DNA of 64,000 nucleotides from contig BMJD01000001.1 of assembly GCA_014642895.1 (NCBI GenBank), positions 1 through 64,000 of the forward strand, written 5' to 3'. The translations under genes were made by a program, and so were the position numbers. Shown here piece by piece: positions 7,899 to 16,700 of the stretch. A model generated the notes under the pieces. That model saw only the letters and a program-made list of their open reading frames with translations. It did no database searches and was not told the DNA's origin. Every line of letters begins with the position of its first letter. Within the stretch, counting starts at the first letter, position 1. Source of the DNA: Lentibacillus populi. GTDB taxonomy: Bacteria > Bacillota > Bacilli > Bacillales > Amphibacillaceae.

Positions 7899-8483
7899 AT
7901 GTCAGAAGAAAATACAGAACAAACGGTTGACCAGCAAACCAATAATCAAGCTGGAGAACAACAAACGGATACTACTACCGAAAAAGTAGAGGAGAAAGTC
8001 TTTAAGCAAGAAGATGTTAATAACATCGTAGCGAAAGAGTCTAAGAAAGCTACTGAAAAACTATTAAAAGAGCTTGGTATAGAAGACTTTGAGAATGCGA
8101 AGGATGGACTTGCTAAGTTTAAAGAATGGCAAGATAGTCAAAAGACCGAGCAGGAAAAACAGTCCGAAGCAATGCAAGAATTGGAAACAACAAATAACAA
8201 TCTATCCAATGAAAATACATCTCTCAAGGCGCAAATAAGCGCAATGAAGCAAGGTGTAAATGCTGAATCGGTCGAGGACGTTGTCGCTTTAGCCGAAAGG
8301 CAAGTAAGTGATGATGTGACTATTGATGATGCAATTAAGCAGATCATCGAGAAGTACCCTTATTTTGGTACCCAGGAGGAAGAAAAACAACAATCTCCAC
8401 AAATTGTTACGCCTGGTAATCCGAACGGTGGAAGCAACAAGGAACCAGATCCATTCAGTGCAAAACTGGCTAAATACAAATAA
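7899..8483 (+). CDS. Capsid scaffolding protein (DUF4355/gp20-like)
   Basis: 194 residues, ATG 7899 after GGAGGAATAAAG. The product is very acidic and Gln/Glu/Lys-rich, with a disordered N-terminus and a long coiled coil (about residues 55-130). It ends in a basic FSAKLAKYK tail, typical of scaffolds whose C-terminus binds capsid protein. Position directly before the major capsid gene supports the assignment. Confidence 0.8.
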   Translation: MSEENTEQTVDQQTNNQAGEQQTDTTTEKVEEKVFKQEDVNNIVAKESKKATEKLLKELGIEDFENAKDGLAKFKEWQDSQKTEQEKQSEAMQELETTNNNLSNENTSLKAQISAMKQGVNAESVEDVVALAERQVSDDVTIDDAIKQIIEKYPYFGTQEEEKQQSPQIVTPGNPNGGSNKEPDPFSAKLAKYK

Positions 8484-8502
8484 AAGAAAGAGGTAATGTA
8501 AA

Positions 8503-9390
8503 ATGGCAGGAGAAAACAACAACCAAGCAGTACGTAGTTATCAAAAACAATTCAAGGAACTATTGCAAGCAGTCTATCAAAAGCAAGCTTACTTTTCCGA
8601 GTTTTTTGGTGGTGGCTTAGAAGCATTAGACGGAGTTACGCATAACAAAACAGCTTTTTCGATCAAAACAAGCGATATTCCGGTTGTTATCGGTACGGAA
8701 TACAACAAAGATCCTGATGTAGGTTTTGGGAAAGGTACAAGCAACTCAACCCGTTTTGGCGATCGTCAAGAAATCATCTACACGGATACTGATGTGCCGT
8801 ATACATGGGAATGGGTATTTCACGAAGGTATTGACCGCCATACGGTTAATAATGACTTTGCGGCAACTATCGCAGACCGTTCGGAATTGCAGGCGCAAGC
8901 TAAAGTACAACTGTTTGACAATAAAGGCGGTTTGTTTATTTCGAAGGTTGCTGATAAGACATTTGAATTAGCTAATCTGTCTAACGATGTTGTATTAAAA
9001 CTATTCAATGACCTATCCAATGCCTACGTAAACATGGAGGCAGTCGGAACAAAAATGGCTTGGGTGAAACCAGAATTGTATAACGCAATTGTTGATCATC
9101 CATTAACAACGAGCGCTAAAAAATCTGGGGCAAACATCGACGAAAATGGGATTCTTCGATTCAAAGGTTTCCAAATCAAAGAAGTACCGGAAACAAAATT
9201 CCAAACTGGTGAATATGCCTATACTTCTATTACTGGTGTTGGTAAGCAATTTACAGGTATCAATACCACTCGTACGATCGAATCAGAAGACTTTGACGGT
9301 GTAGCTTTCCAAGGCGCAGGTAAGGCAGGAGAATTTATTTTGCCAGCTAATAAAAAGGCTGTCCTAAAAGTAATGTTGTCGGGGGAGTAA
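8503..9390 (+). CDS. Major capsid protein
   Basis: 295 residues in frame 0, ending MLSGE at TAA 9388-9390. The start ATG 8503 follows AAAGAGGTAATG. The sequence (SYQKQFKELLQAVYQKQAYF..., IDRHTVNNDF..., TGINTTRTIESEDFDGVAFQGAGK) fits an HK97-fold capsid of the Listeria PSA/Bacillus phage kind. At the stop, a run of five G (9381-9385) allows -1 slippage into a frame that adds 22 residues and stops at 9450-9452. So a minor long form of the capsid protein is probable. Expression is from the late operon. Confidence 0.85.
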   Translation: MAGENNNQAVRSYQKQFKELLQAVYQKQAYFSEFFGGGLEALDGVTHNKTAFSIKTSDIPVVIGTEYNKDPDVGFGKGTSNSTRFGDRQEIIYTDTDVPYTWEWVFHEGIDRHTVNNDFAATIADRSELQAQAKVQLFDNKGGLFISKVADKTFELANLSNDVVLKLFNDLSNAYVNMEAVGTKMAWVKPELYNAIVDHPLTTSAKKSGANIDENGILRFKGFQIKEVPETKFQTGEYAYTSITGVGKQFTGINTTRTIESEDFDGVAFQGAGKAGEFILPANKKAVLKVMLSGE

Positions 9391-9452
9391 CGACCCCGAA
9401 CATTGACAATGTCACGCCAACGACTGACGGGGCAGTCATCGATTTAAAATAA
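9378..9452 (+). promoter_or_regulatory. Candidate -1 frameshift site and capsid extension
   Basis: In frame 0 the capsid gene reads TCG GGG GAG TAA. A tRNA-Gly on GGG (9382-9384) can slip back one base onto GGG (9381-9383) with full pairing. The -1 frame then encodes GVTTPNIDNV followed by TPTTDGAVIDLK and stops at TAA 9450-9452. A hairpin CGGGG/CCCCG spans the stop codon (9380-9398). There is no start codon or ribosome site for independent translation. The same design, with 14 of 22 residues identical, is at the end of the tail-tube gene (12596-12670). Confidence 0.7.
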
Positions 9453-9471
9453 AATGAAGGGAGCGAATGGA

Positions 9472-9822
9472 GTGGCAGATATATTTAAAATCTATAAAGG
9501 TGACACTGTGATTAACGAGGGTGAAAGCCCTCTTGAAATCACTGGTGTAGGATCCGGAAAAACTGTTGAAAATGGCGAGTATCAAGCGGTACGCGTAGAA
9601 GATGATAAAGAATCGGATAGGGTAGATATTCCTGGGTTTGAAACGTTGACAACAACCACGACAACCAAACCGACAACGACAACAACGACGACTAAGGCTA
9701 CTACGACCACAACGACGGAGAAGCCGACGACTACTACGACAACGACAAAGGCAACAACGACAACAACTAGTACGACGACCGCAGCACCAACGACAACCAC
9801 GACCACTACTAGCGAGGGTTGA
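9472..9822 (+). CDS. Ig-like virion protein with threonine-rich (mucin-like) tail
   Basis: The GTG at 9472 is the better start: AAGGGAG at 9457-9463 gives eight-base spacing, whereas ATG 9454 has no site. The 116-residue protein has an N-terminal beta-rich domain of about 55 residues (IFKIYKGDTVINEGE, SPLEITGVGSG, GEYQAVRV, RVDIPGF) that looks Ig-like or FN3-like. The other half is almost only threonine, in runs of six or seven broken by KP, KA, EKP, STTTAAP. Such a tail is a natural acceptor for O-linked sugars, and a glycosyltransferase gene starts three bases later. It lies directly behind the capsid gene and is probably a head decoration protein; this is inference. Confidence 0.6.
   Translation: MADIFKIYKGDTVINEGESPLEITGVGSGKTVENGEYQAVRVEDDKESDRVDIPGFETLTTTTTTKPTTTTTTTKATTTTTTEKPTTTTTTTKATTTTTSTTTAAPTTTTTTTSEG
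9649..9816 (+). repeat. Threonine-codon low-complexity repeat
   Basis: About 56 codons, nearly all ACA/ACC/ACG/ACT, interrupted by Lys-Pro, Lys-Ala and Glu-Lys-Pro units, so that blocks of roughly 10 residues recur. The codons are mixed rather than one pure trinucleotide, which argues for selection on the protein rather than simple polymerase slippage. Confidence 0.75.
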
Positions 9823-9824
9823 TT

Positions 9825-10697
9825 ATGAAATATCTGTTGTGTCAGCCTGCAACGAACCGTTTTAAATGGGAATTGGATGTCTGTCTGACAAATTTAAAAT
9901 CGCACGGAATAAAAAACATCGTTCTGCTTTTCCAAAAGTGGGACGATGCTATTCCTGCTTATTTTAAAAATAAATATGGTGTAGAAACACACGTATATGA
10001 TGATTTGCGAGATGACAAGTCATATATCCCGAGCATTAAACCATATCTGTGGTGGAAGTACCTTGAAGAAAATCCTAAAAGGCAAAAAGGCAAATACTTC
10101 TACATGGATTCGGATGTTATTTTCCGAGAAAAGCTAGATTTTCGTAAGTTGCCAGTCAAAAATGATGTGTGGTATTGCAGCGACTGTAACGGATATTTAA
10201 ACCTTGATTATATTCGGCAATGCAAAAATGGAGAGACCGTTCTTCAAGAGATGGCTAGTATCGTTGGCGTAACTGTTGAATCATTGGAAACAATCAATAA
10301 AAATTCTGGTGGTGCTCAGTGGCTAATAAAGAGTCCAACAGTTGAATATTGGAAGAAGGTCTACGAAGATTCCAACAAGATTTGGAAGTATTTTGAAAGC
10401 CTAGATTCCAATATCCAAAAATGGACAGCCGAAATGTGGTCACAGTTGTGGAATATGATGTATTTCAATATTGGCCCGAAAATATCCAATGAACTTGATT
10501 TTTGCTGGGCGACTGATCCGTTAGAACGGTGGAACGATACGAAAATCATGCACAACGCAGGAGTTACAGGTGATGATAAAGATTTATTTTTTAAAGGTAA
10601 ATACGTTGATATATCGCCTTTTGAAGATGATCTGTCATTTGTTAATAAAGACAAAGTATCCAGCAAATATGTAGAAGCTATTGAGAGGGTGAGTTGA
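9825..10697 (+). CDS. Phage glycosyltransferase (GT-A-like, DxD motif)
   Basis: ATG 9825 has GAGGG at 9814-9818; the preceding TTG at 9819 is too close to it. The 290-residue product starts MKYLLCQPATNRFKWEL and alternates strands and helices as in a GT-A fold. Near residue 100 is KGKYFYMDSDVIFRE, where DSD is the metal/nucleotide-sugar-binding DxD. A second acidic/aromatic block (WTAEMWSQLWNMMYF) and a late HNAGV, a common acceptor-site histidine region, follow. No signal peptide or membrane segment is visible. Its place between the threonine-rich protein and the head connector suggests it glycosylates a virion protein, most simply its neighbour. Confidence 0.7.
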   Translation: MKYLLCQPATNRFKWELDVCLTNLKSHGIKNIVLLFQKWDDAIPAYFKNKYGVETHVYDDLRDDKSYIPSIKPYLWWKYLEENPKRQKGKYFYMDSDVIFREKLDFRKLPVKNDVWYCSDCNGYLNLDYIRQCKNGETVLQEMASIVGVTVESLETINKNSGGAQWLIKSPTVEYWKKVYEDSNKIWKYFESLDSNIQKWTAEMWSQLWNMMYFNIGPKISNELDFCWATDPLERWNDTKIMHNAGVTGDDKDLFFKGKYVDISPFEDDLSFVNKDKVSSKYVEAIERVS

Positions 10698-10698
10698 C

Positions 10699-11097
10699 AT
10701 GCCTTATCTCACGTATGAAGAATTCAAAGAACTGATTGACGTTGATATAGACGGACAACAGTTTAATAATCTATTGCCTAAGGCTAGCGCTATTTTGGAT
10801 AATGTCACCAATCATTTCTATGCAAGGTGCGATATGGACAAGGATAATTCATGGCGAGTGAATAAGTTTAAGCAGGCTTTATGCGCTCAAATAGAGTATT
10901 TCCATTCTTTAGGTGCAACCACATTTGAGGAAATAAACAATGCACCACAAACGTTTTCTGCAGGGCGTACAAGCGTATCTAATGCCAGTCGGTATAATCC
11001 TAGTGGTGCTAACGAAAGTAAGCCACTGGTAGCCGAGGACGTGTTTATTTACTTGGAGGGAACTGGATTACTTTTTAGGGGCGTGGGCGTATGGTAA
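10699..11097 (+). CDS. Head-tail connector protein (gp6/YqbG-like)
   Basis: 132 residues, ATG 10699 one base after the glycosyltransferase stop. It begins MPYLTYEEFKELI and is mostly helical, with a LLPKASAILDNVT segment typical of head-tail connector proteins of the gp6-like/YqbG group. These form the ring below the portal. The following gene starts inside its last codons (overlap seven bases). Confidence 0.75.
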   Translation: MPYLTYEEFKELIDVDIDGQQFNNLLPKASAILDNVTNHFYARCDMDKDNSWRVNKFKQALCAQIEYFHSLGATTFEEINNAPQTFSAGRTSVSNASRYNPSGANESKPLVAEDVFIYLEGTGLLFRGVGVW

Positions 11098-11432
11098 TGC
11101 CGAAAGTGCCAAAAGACTTTTGTATTGACTCATTTGAGTACAAAGAGTATCTAGGTGAAAACAAATGGTCAGAACCCGAATACGCCGATGCTGTTTTGAT
11201 TGAACATTGCCGAATTGACAGAGGCGCAGAATATACGTCTACAACATCCGGAAAACAACTGCTATATAATGCGGTTGTTTTTTGCTATGAGGGCATCACA
11301 ACGCCATTACCGCCGTTTAAAACACAATCTGTACTTTTGTTTGACGACCAGGAACATGTCGTTACTAAAGTTATACCTATCTATGAAGCATACGATAAGA
11401 CCATTTATTCTTATGAATTAGAGGTGGTCTAG
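11091..11432 (+). CDS. Putative minor capsid/head closure protein (Minor_capsid_1)
   Basis: 113 residues, ATG 11091 overlapping the previous gene. The beta-rich sequence (CIDSFEYKEYLGENKWSEP, VVFCYEGITTPLPPF, VLLFDDQEHVVTKVIPIYE) fits the 'putative minor capsid protein' family that works as head completion or stopper protein. It is the first of three small tightly coupled connector genes. Confidence 0.7.
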   Translation: MVMPKVPKDFCIDSFEYKEYLGENKWSEPEYADAVLIEHCRIDRGAEYTSTTSGKQLLYNAVVFCYEGITTPLPPFKTQSVLLFDDQEHVVTKVIPIYEAYDKTIYSYELEVV

Positions 11433-11758
11433 TGGTACAGGTATCTATTAATTTAAGTGGCGTAAGAAAAAAACTTAGTCAAGGAAACGTAAACCGAGGT
11501 AGGTACGCTTTAGCAAACCAAGCATTGGCTGACATGAATCAATTTGTGCCGATGGATGAAGGTATTTTACGACAGACCGCAACGATCGACATAGACGGTT
11601 CTGGCATTAACTACAACACGCCATATGCACGCAGGATGTTTTATATGTACATGTATAACTACACTACCCCCGGCACTGGTCCACGTTGGGATAATAAAGC
11701 AAAGGCTATCTATATGCGTGACTGGTTAAATGCATTTTTGAAGGGAGCGAAATGGTAA
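11432..11758 (+). CDS. Minor capsid/tail connector protein (Minor_capsid_2)
   Basis: 108 residues, GTG start overlapping the preceding TAG by one base, ribosome site AGAGGTGG. The sequence ALADMNQFVPMDEGILRQTA and YARRMFYMYMYNY is characteristic of the HK97 gp10/minor capsid 2 group of neck proteins. Ends FLKGAKW, overlapping the next start. Confidence 0.75.
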   Translation: MVQVSINLSGVRKKLSQGNVNRGRYALANQALADMNQFVPMDEGILRQTATIDIDGSGINYNTPYARRMFYMYMYNYTTPGTGPRWDNKAKAIYMRDWLNAFLKGAKW

Positions 11759-12156
11759 TGGATTTTATTGATAGGCTATGCGATAGAATTAATGAAATGC
11801 CTGGGCTTCCTACTGAGTGCAAACTAGGATATCTTGGCACAGATGAATCACTTGTGCTATATCCTTTGCCGGGGTCGAGAGTGACTCAAGAATACATGGA
11901 TGGTACAAAAGACTGGCAAATGAATTGTGAAATAGCCATGAAATCGAAGTTACAAAGCAAAATAAGTCATACTTTGTGGACAGTTCAAAACGAGTTAGAA
12001 AATCTTGAGGAATTGGAAAGCGAAGATAATAGCTTTGAATTTGAAGAGTTAATTATAACGAACAAGCCTTTTATCAATGGAGCAGATGAACAAGGTTGGT
12101 TCGTTTTTTTATTGGATGTACAAGCAAAAATAACAGTTTTTAAGGAGGATAATTAA
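11752..12156 (+). CDS. Tail terminator/minor capsid protein (Minor_capsid_3)
   Basis: 134 residues, ATG 11752 after AAGGGAGCGAA. It begins MVMDFIDRLCDRINEMPG and has the alternating strand/helix pattern of tail terminator proteins, located as expected just before the tail tube gene. These cap the tail and join it to the head. Confidence 0.7.
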   Translation: MVMDFIDRLCDRINEMPGLPTECKLGYLGTDESLVLYPLPGSRVTQEYMDGTKDWQMNCEIAMKSKLQSKISHTLWTVQNELENLEELESEDNSFEFEELIITNKPFINGADEQGWFVFLLDVQAKITVFKEDN

Positions 12157-12158
12157 GC

Positions 12159-12608
12159 ATGAGACAAAAAAACGCATTACGCGGACACTTTGTACAAGCG
12201 TACAAACCAGGAGAAAAAGAACCGGGAACAGAATGGTTAGAACTAGCAAAATACATCTCGACTATTGGTGATGACACGCAAGAAGAAACAGAAGATATGG
12301 CGTTTTATGATGGTGATGGTACGTTAGAAACTGATGTTATATCCGTAGCAGGAGCATATACACCAGAGGGCTTCTATGACTCGGAAGACCCGGCACAAGC
12401 TTTGATTGCCGGATTAAAATACAAAACCGGTGACGAGCGTAAGATTTGGCATAAGGTTGTGTCAGCAGACGGTAAAAAGGAATGGGTTGGTAGAGCGACA
12501 GTTTCTGCAATTGTAGCAGGTGCTGGTGATGCGTCTGCTTACGAAACATTTAGCTGTAACATAAGATTTGATACATTGCCGGAGGAAACTGACCTATCGG
12601 GGGAGTAA
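12159..12608 (+). CDS. Major tail (tube) protein
   Basis: 149 residues in frame 0, ATG 12159 behind AAGGAGGATAATTAAGC. Beta-rich, with FVQAYKPGEKEPGTEWLELAK and SAIVAGAGDASAYETFSCNI, as in phage tail tube proteins. It ends DLSGE at TAA 12606-12608, exactly where a TCGGGGGAGTAA slip site allows -1 frameshifting onto a 22-residue extension. The hairpin terminator-like structure at 12678-12715 downstream may limit expression of the chaperone genes relative to this abundant protein. Confidence 0.8.
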   Translation: MRQKNALRGHFVQAYKPGEKEPGTEWLELAKYISTIGDDTQEETEDMAFYDGDGTLETDVISVAGAYTPEGFYDSEDPAQALIAGLKYKTGDERKIWHKVVSADGKKEWVGRATVSAIVAGAGDASAYETFSCNIRFDTLPEETDLSGE

Positions 12609-12670
12609 TTACCCCGGAAGTTGAAAACGTATCTCCAACAACGGACGGGGCAACCGTGACACTTAAATAG
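12596..12670 (+). promoter_or_regulatory. Candidate -1 frameshift site and tail-tube extension
   Basis: Frame 0 reads TCG GGG GAG TAA (12597-12608). Slippage of tRNA-Gly from GGG 12600-12602 to GGG 12599-12601 opens a frame encoding GVITPEVENV followed by SPTTDGATVTLK, stopping at TAG 12668-12670. A CGGGG/CCCCG hairpin again covers the stop. Loop bases differ from the capsid copy while the stem is kept, and the encoded residues change conservatively (I/V, D/E, T/S), which indicates selection in the shifted frame. Confidence 0.7.
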
Positions 12671-12677
12671 TTTGATT

Positions 12678-12715
12678 AAAGAGACGTTCTTTTTTTTAAG
12701 GACGTCTCTTTTTAT
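12678..12715 (+). terminator. Hairpin terminator/attenuator after tail tube
   Basis: AAAGAGACGT (12678-12687) pairs with ACGTCTCTTT (12702-12711) and is followed by T-rich sequence. It lies between the tail tube and the chaperone genes, a place where partial termination would favour the tube protein. Confidence 0.7.
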
Positions 12716-12730
12716 AAGGAGGATAAACCC

Positions 12731-13183
12731 ATGTCACAAGAATTAAAGATTGATATACAACGGACTGGCTTTCCTGTGAAAATAGGAACGATAGAATTAT
12801 GGTTCGACAGTTCTCTAGAAAATTTAAGACGTTTCTTCAATGTGGATAATTTGGCGCAGGAAAAATTAAAAGAAGCGCAAGAGAAGGCTAAGCACATCCA
12901 CTTTCCAGATGAAATTGACATTGAGGATATCGACATTGAAAAAGTTGACGCTGCTTTTGATGTGAATAAAGAGTTCATCGCAGCACAGTATGACATCATT
13001 TTCGGAGATGGTACATTCAAAAAAATCTACAAGAACTATCCCGATATTTTGGCTTTGGAACAAGCCCTAGAAGTTGTAGGAATCGCTATCGCTAAACGAA
13101 TCAATGAACAAGAGAAAGAACGAACAGAACAAGTAGAAGCGAAGAAAAACGAAGCCCTGAACAAAAAAGCTAAAAAGAAGTAG
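12731..13183 (+). CDS. Tail assembly chaperone-like protein (150 aa)
   Basis: ATG 12731, AAGGAGG at 12717-12723. The product is acidic in the middle (DEIDIEDIDIEKVD) and ends in a lysine-rich tail (NEALNKKAKKK). It has the size and place (between tail tube and Gp15/tape measure) of the first tail chaperone. No slip site joining it to the next gene is evident; the next gene has its own ribosome site. Called from position and general character. Confidence 0.6.
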   Translation: MSQELKIDIQRTGFPVKIGTIELWFDSSLENLRRFFNVDNLAQEKLKEAQEKAKHIHFPDEIDIEDIDIEKVDAAFDVNKEFIAAQYDIIFGDGTFKKIYKNYPDILALEQALEVVGIAIAKRINEQEKERTEQVEAKKNEALNKKAKKK

Positions 13184-13192
13184 GTGGCTAAC

Positions 13193-13765
13193 ATGCGGTT
13201 AAATGACCCTTTAGTCACATCCTTCGCTTTTGAAGGCAAGGAGTATGCTATTGATTTGTCTTTTGACAACGTTCTAGATGTGTTTGATTACCTTAATGAT
13301 AAAACCCTTAGGGACTATGAAAAAGCTGAAATATGTCTTGCTTTGCTATTAGGTGATCAATCATTTGACAAAGCTATCACAATCGATCTATGGAATCATG
13401 TCTATGAATCATTTATCCATATCGAAAGCAAACAACCGATCGAATATGACAGAAAAGGTAACCCAATGCCTGTAAAAGAAGATGAAAACAAAAATTTCAT
13501 TGACTTGGATAAAGATGCTGAATATATCTTTGCTTCCTTTCAACAGGCTTACGGGATGAATCTTTATCGAGAACAAAGGAAGCTACACTGGCATGAATTT
13601 CAATCGCTTTTGAACGGATTACCATCCGATACAATCATGCAACGAATCATCCAAATACGAATGTGGAAGCCGTCAAAGGGTGAATCGACCGAGTATAAGC
13701 AATCCATGCGGGATCTACAGAAAATATACGCACTTGATGACGAAGAACCTGAGGAGGTGGATTAA
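13193..13765 (+). CDS. Bacteriophage Gp15 family tail chaperone
   Basis: ATG 13193 (MRLNDPLVTSF) is preferred: AGGTGG at 13182-13187 is its ribosome site, and the GTG at 13184 lies inside that site. The 190-residue product has the Gp15 layout, with DLSFDNVLDVFDYLND, a helical middle (YIFASFQQAYGMNLYREQRKLHWHEF) and an acidic end (YALDDEEPEEVD). It is the second small gene before the tape measure, as expected for a tail assembly chaperone. Confidence 0.75.
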   Translation: MRLNDPLVTSFAFEGKEYAIDLSFDNVLDVFDYLNDKTLRDYEKAEICLALLLGDQSFDKAITIDLWNHVYESFIHIESKQPIEYDRKGNPMPVKEDENKNFIDLDKDAEYIFASFQQAYGMNLYREQRKLHWHEFQSLLNGLPSDTIMQRIIQIRMWKPSKGESTEYKQSMRDLQKIYALDDEEPEEVD

Positions 13766-16700
13766 GTGTCAGACGGAACAATAAAAATAGCAATCGAAGT
13801 GGACGGCAAGCAAGTTAACATTGCATCGAAGGAACTAGACAAGCTAGAAGATGCTGGCCTTAAATCTAGTAAGGGCGTTAAAGCAGCTGAAAATAGCATG
13901 GACAGTCTTAGTGATAGTAGTGCCGAGGCGGGTTCTAGCGTTAAAGGGGCAAGCAGCGCAATAGATGATTTAGGCGACTCTGGCTCAAAAGCTGGCAAAG
14001 GCTTAAAAGGTACCGAGGGTGCAGTAGACGGGATATCAGATAGTACAGCAAAAGCAAGTTCTAGTGTAAAAGGTGCCAGTGATGCTATCGATGGATTAGG
14101 GGATAGTGGAGGTAAAGCAGGCAAGGACTTAAAAGGCGTAGACAGTGCTATTGATGGCTTGTCGGATAGTAGTGCAGGTGCGGCATCTAGTGTAAAAGGT
14201 GTATCTGATAGTCTAGATAATATGGGGCAGGAAACAGAAAAAGCATCTAATAACACGAAGAAATTAGCCGTTTCTATCGGACTTATCGCTATAGCTTCAG
14301 CAGCATTTAAAACATTAAAATCATCAATGGATGATGCAATAAGCCGTTTCGACACACTTAATGCATTTCCGAAGGTCTTACAGGCGTTAGGCGTGTCTGC
14401 CGAAGATTCACAAAAAGCAATGGATAAGTTAGCAGACGGTATCGATGGTTTACCGACAAAATTGAATGACATAGCTGGCAGTGCACAACGAATGTATACG
14501 TCATTTGACGATATGGATAAAGCTACTGATACGGCTTTGGCATTAAACAACGCTCTACTTGGTTCAGGTTCTAGCGCAGAGGAAGCTAAACGTGGTACCG
14601 AACAGTACATTAAAGCGTTGCAGACGGGGAAAATAAACATGGACACCTGGAATACTTTGTCTGAAACGATGGACGTTGGTTTGGTCAAGATTGCGGAAGG
14701 ATTCGGGTTTGCTGGTAAGAGTGCTAAAGATGATTTATATAATGCCTTACAAGACGGTACTATTACCCTTGATCAATTTAACGACAAGCTGATCGAAGTA
14801 GGTACCGGAACAGGCATTATGGCGAAACTTGCCAAGGAAAACAGTTTAGGTATTGCTACATCCCTTGGCAACTTACGAAATGCGGCAGCTAAAGGAATCG
14901 CTAATATTATTGAATCTTTTAACAAACTATCGAAAGAAGTAACAGGAAAGGACATTGCACAAAACATTGATAGTTTAAAAGGGATCGTCAATGCTTCATT
15001 TAATGTAATTCAAGGTGTTATTGAGGCTACTATTCCATTTTTTAAGGCTTTTGGTGCAGTAGTTAGTGCAACGATACCTGTAATAAGGGCATTATCTCCT
15101 GTATTAATAGGTGCGGCTACAGCTTATGCTGGGCTTTTAATCGTTAATAAAGTATCAGATGCAATAAAAGCATCAAATGCAGTTTTATTAACAGCCCAGG
15201 CATCTAAGAAAGCATTAACATTAGCAACAAAAGCAAGCATGGCGGCTCAAGTCGGTGAGACAGCGGCTAAAAAAGCAGACATCGTAGCTACAGCTGCACA
15301 ATCAGGAGTCATCAAATTAAGCACTTTAGCAATTGGGGTCATGACAGGAAAAATAAAGTTGTCAACTGCTGCCATGTTAGCAAAAGCAGCAGCTACAAAA
15401 GTTTTAGGTAATGCGCTAAAAGTTATGTCCGGCCCCGTAGGTTGGGTAACGGCCGGAATTGGCGCTTTAGCCGGTGCTGTAGTAGGTATTATTAAATGGT
15501 TTAATAAAGCCACCGAAGAGGGAGAAAGGCTTACGGGTGAAACAGAGAAACTCACGGAAGCCTCGGAAGCCTTGAACGAATCTGTAAACTCAAGCGCAGA
15601 AGCATATCAGAAGACTACAAGTGAAACAATGGCCAATGCCAAAGCAAATGAGGAATTAGCTAACAAAATAGAAGAATTGGCTAGTAAAGAAAATAAGTCC
15701 GCTGAAGATAAAGCCTTGTTAAACTCTTATATCCAGGAACTGAACGGATCTGTTGAAGGATTAAACCTTGCATACAACGAAGAAGCAAATGCTTTGAGTA
15801 TGTCGTCTGAACAGTTGCAGGCCCGCATTGGGCTGATGAAAGAACAAGAAAAGGCGCAAGAAGCCCAAAGTAGATTGACAGAGATCCTGAAAGAACAGGC
15901 AGAAGTAGAGGGGAAACTCAAAGAAACAAACGCTTTAAGAGAAGAATGGAATCAAAAGCTAGCTGATGGAAGTGTTAAAAGCAAAGAGCACAAGGAGGCT
16001 ATCGGGGAACTAGACGAGCAAGAGAAAACCCTAAAGGAAACTAATAAACAGTTAGGTGTGCAACAGAAAGAAACCGAGGCGCAAATAACCAGTTCCATTA
16101 ACGCGATTACCGAAGCTACCCGAAATGGTGTGGCAAACCAGACTATTGCGTTTGAAGACCTTTCCGAATCTCAGCAAGCCACGGTCGAATCCATGAAATC
16201 TACTTGGGAAGATTACAAAACCAAAGCAACGGATATGTTTGACACGCTTAGCGATAAGTCAGAAGTGTCTATTAGTGAAATGACTTCCAATCTTCAGGAG
16301 AACCAACGTATTATAAGTGAATGGTCAGAAAACATTGCTACATTAGCCGAACGCGGTGTAGATGAAGGGCTTTTAAATACACTCAGAGAAGCAGGTCCCG
16401 AATCAGCAGGGCACGTTAACGCGTTAGTAAACGCATCGGATACAGAACTTACAAAACTAAGTGATGCGTTTGCTAAAGGTGGGGATACTGCTACTAACGC
16501 ATTAAGCGAATCGTTAGGCATTGAAAAATCGGGCGTTATGGAAGCAGTAGGCCACTTAGTGACGAATACAGGGAATTCTCTGAAACAAGAGATAGAAGCA
16601 GCTGATTTTAAATCAATTGGAAACGCAGTTCCTGAAGGGTTGGCCAAAGGAATTGAGGGAAGTTCCGAAAAAGCTAAAGGTGCATCGAAGAAGATGTCAG

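Noticed and set aside
9582..9806. Minus-strand frame of almost pure valine opposite the threonine tract
   Set aside because: It is the reverse complement of ACN codons (GTN), has no ribosome site and is a by-product of the repeat.
9649..9816. Possible CRISPR-like short repeats
   Set aside because: The periodicity is from threonine codons inside a reading frame; there are no constant repeats with unique spacers and no cas genes.
13762..14688. Long open minus-strand frame opposite the tape measure start
   Set aside because: Follows from the Ser/Gly/Asp-rich repeats; no start signal, and the plus strand is a clear tape measure gene in a tight operon.
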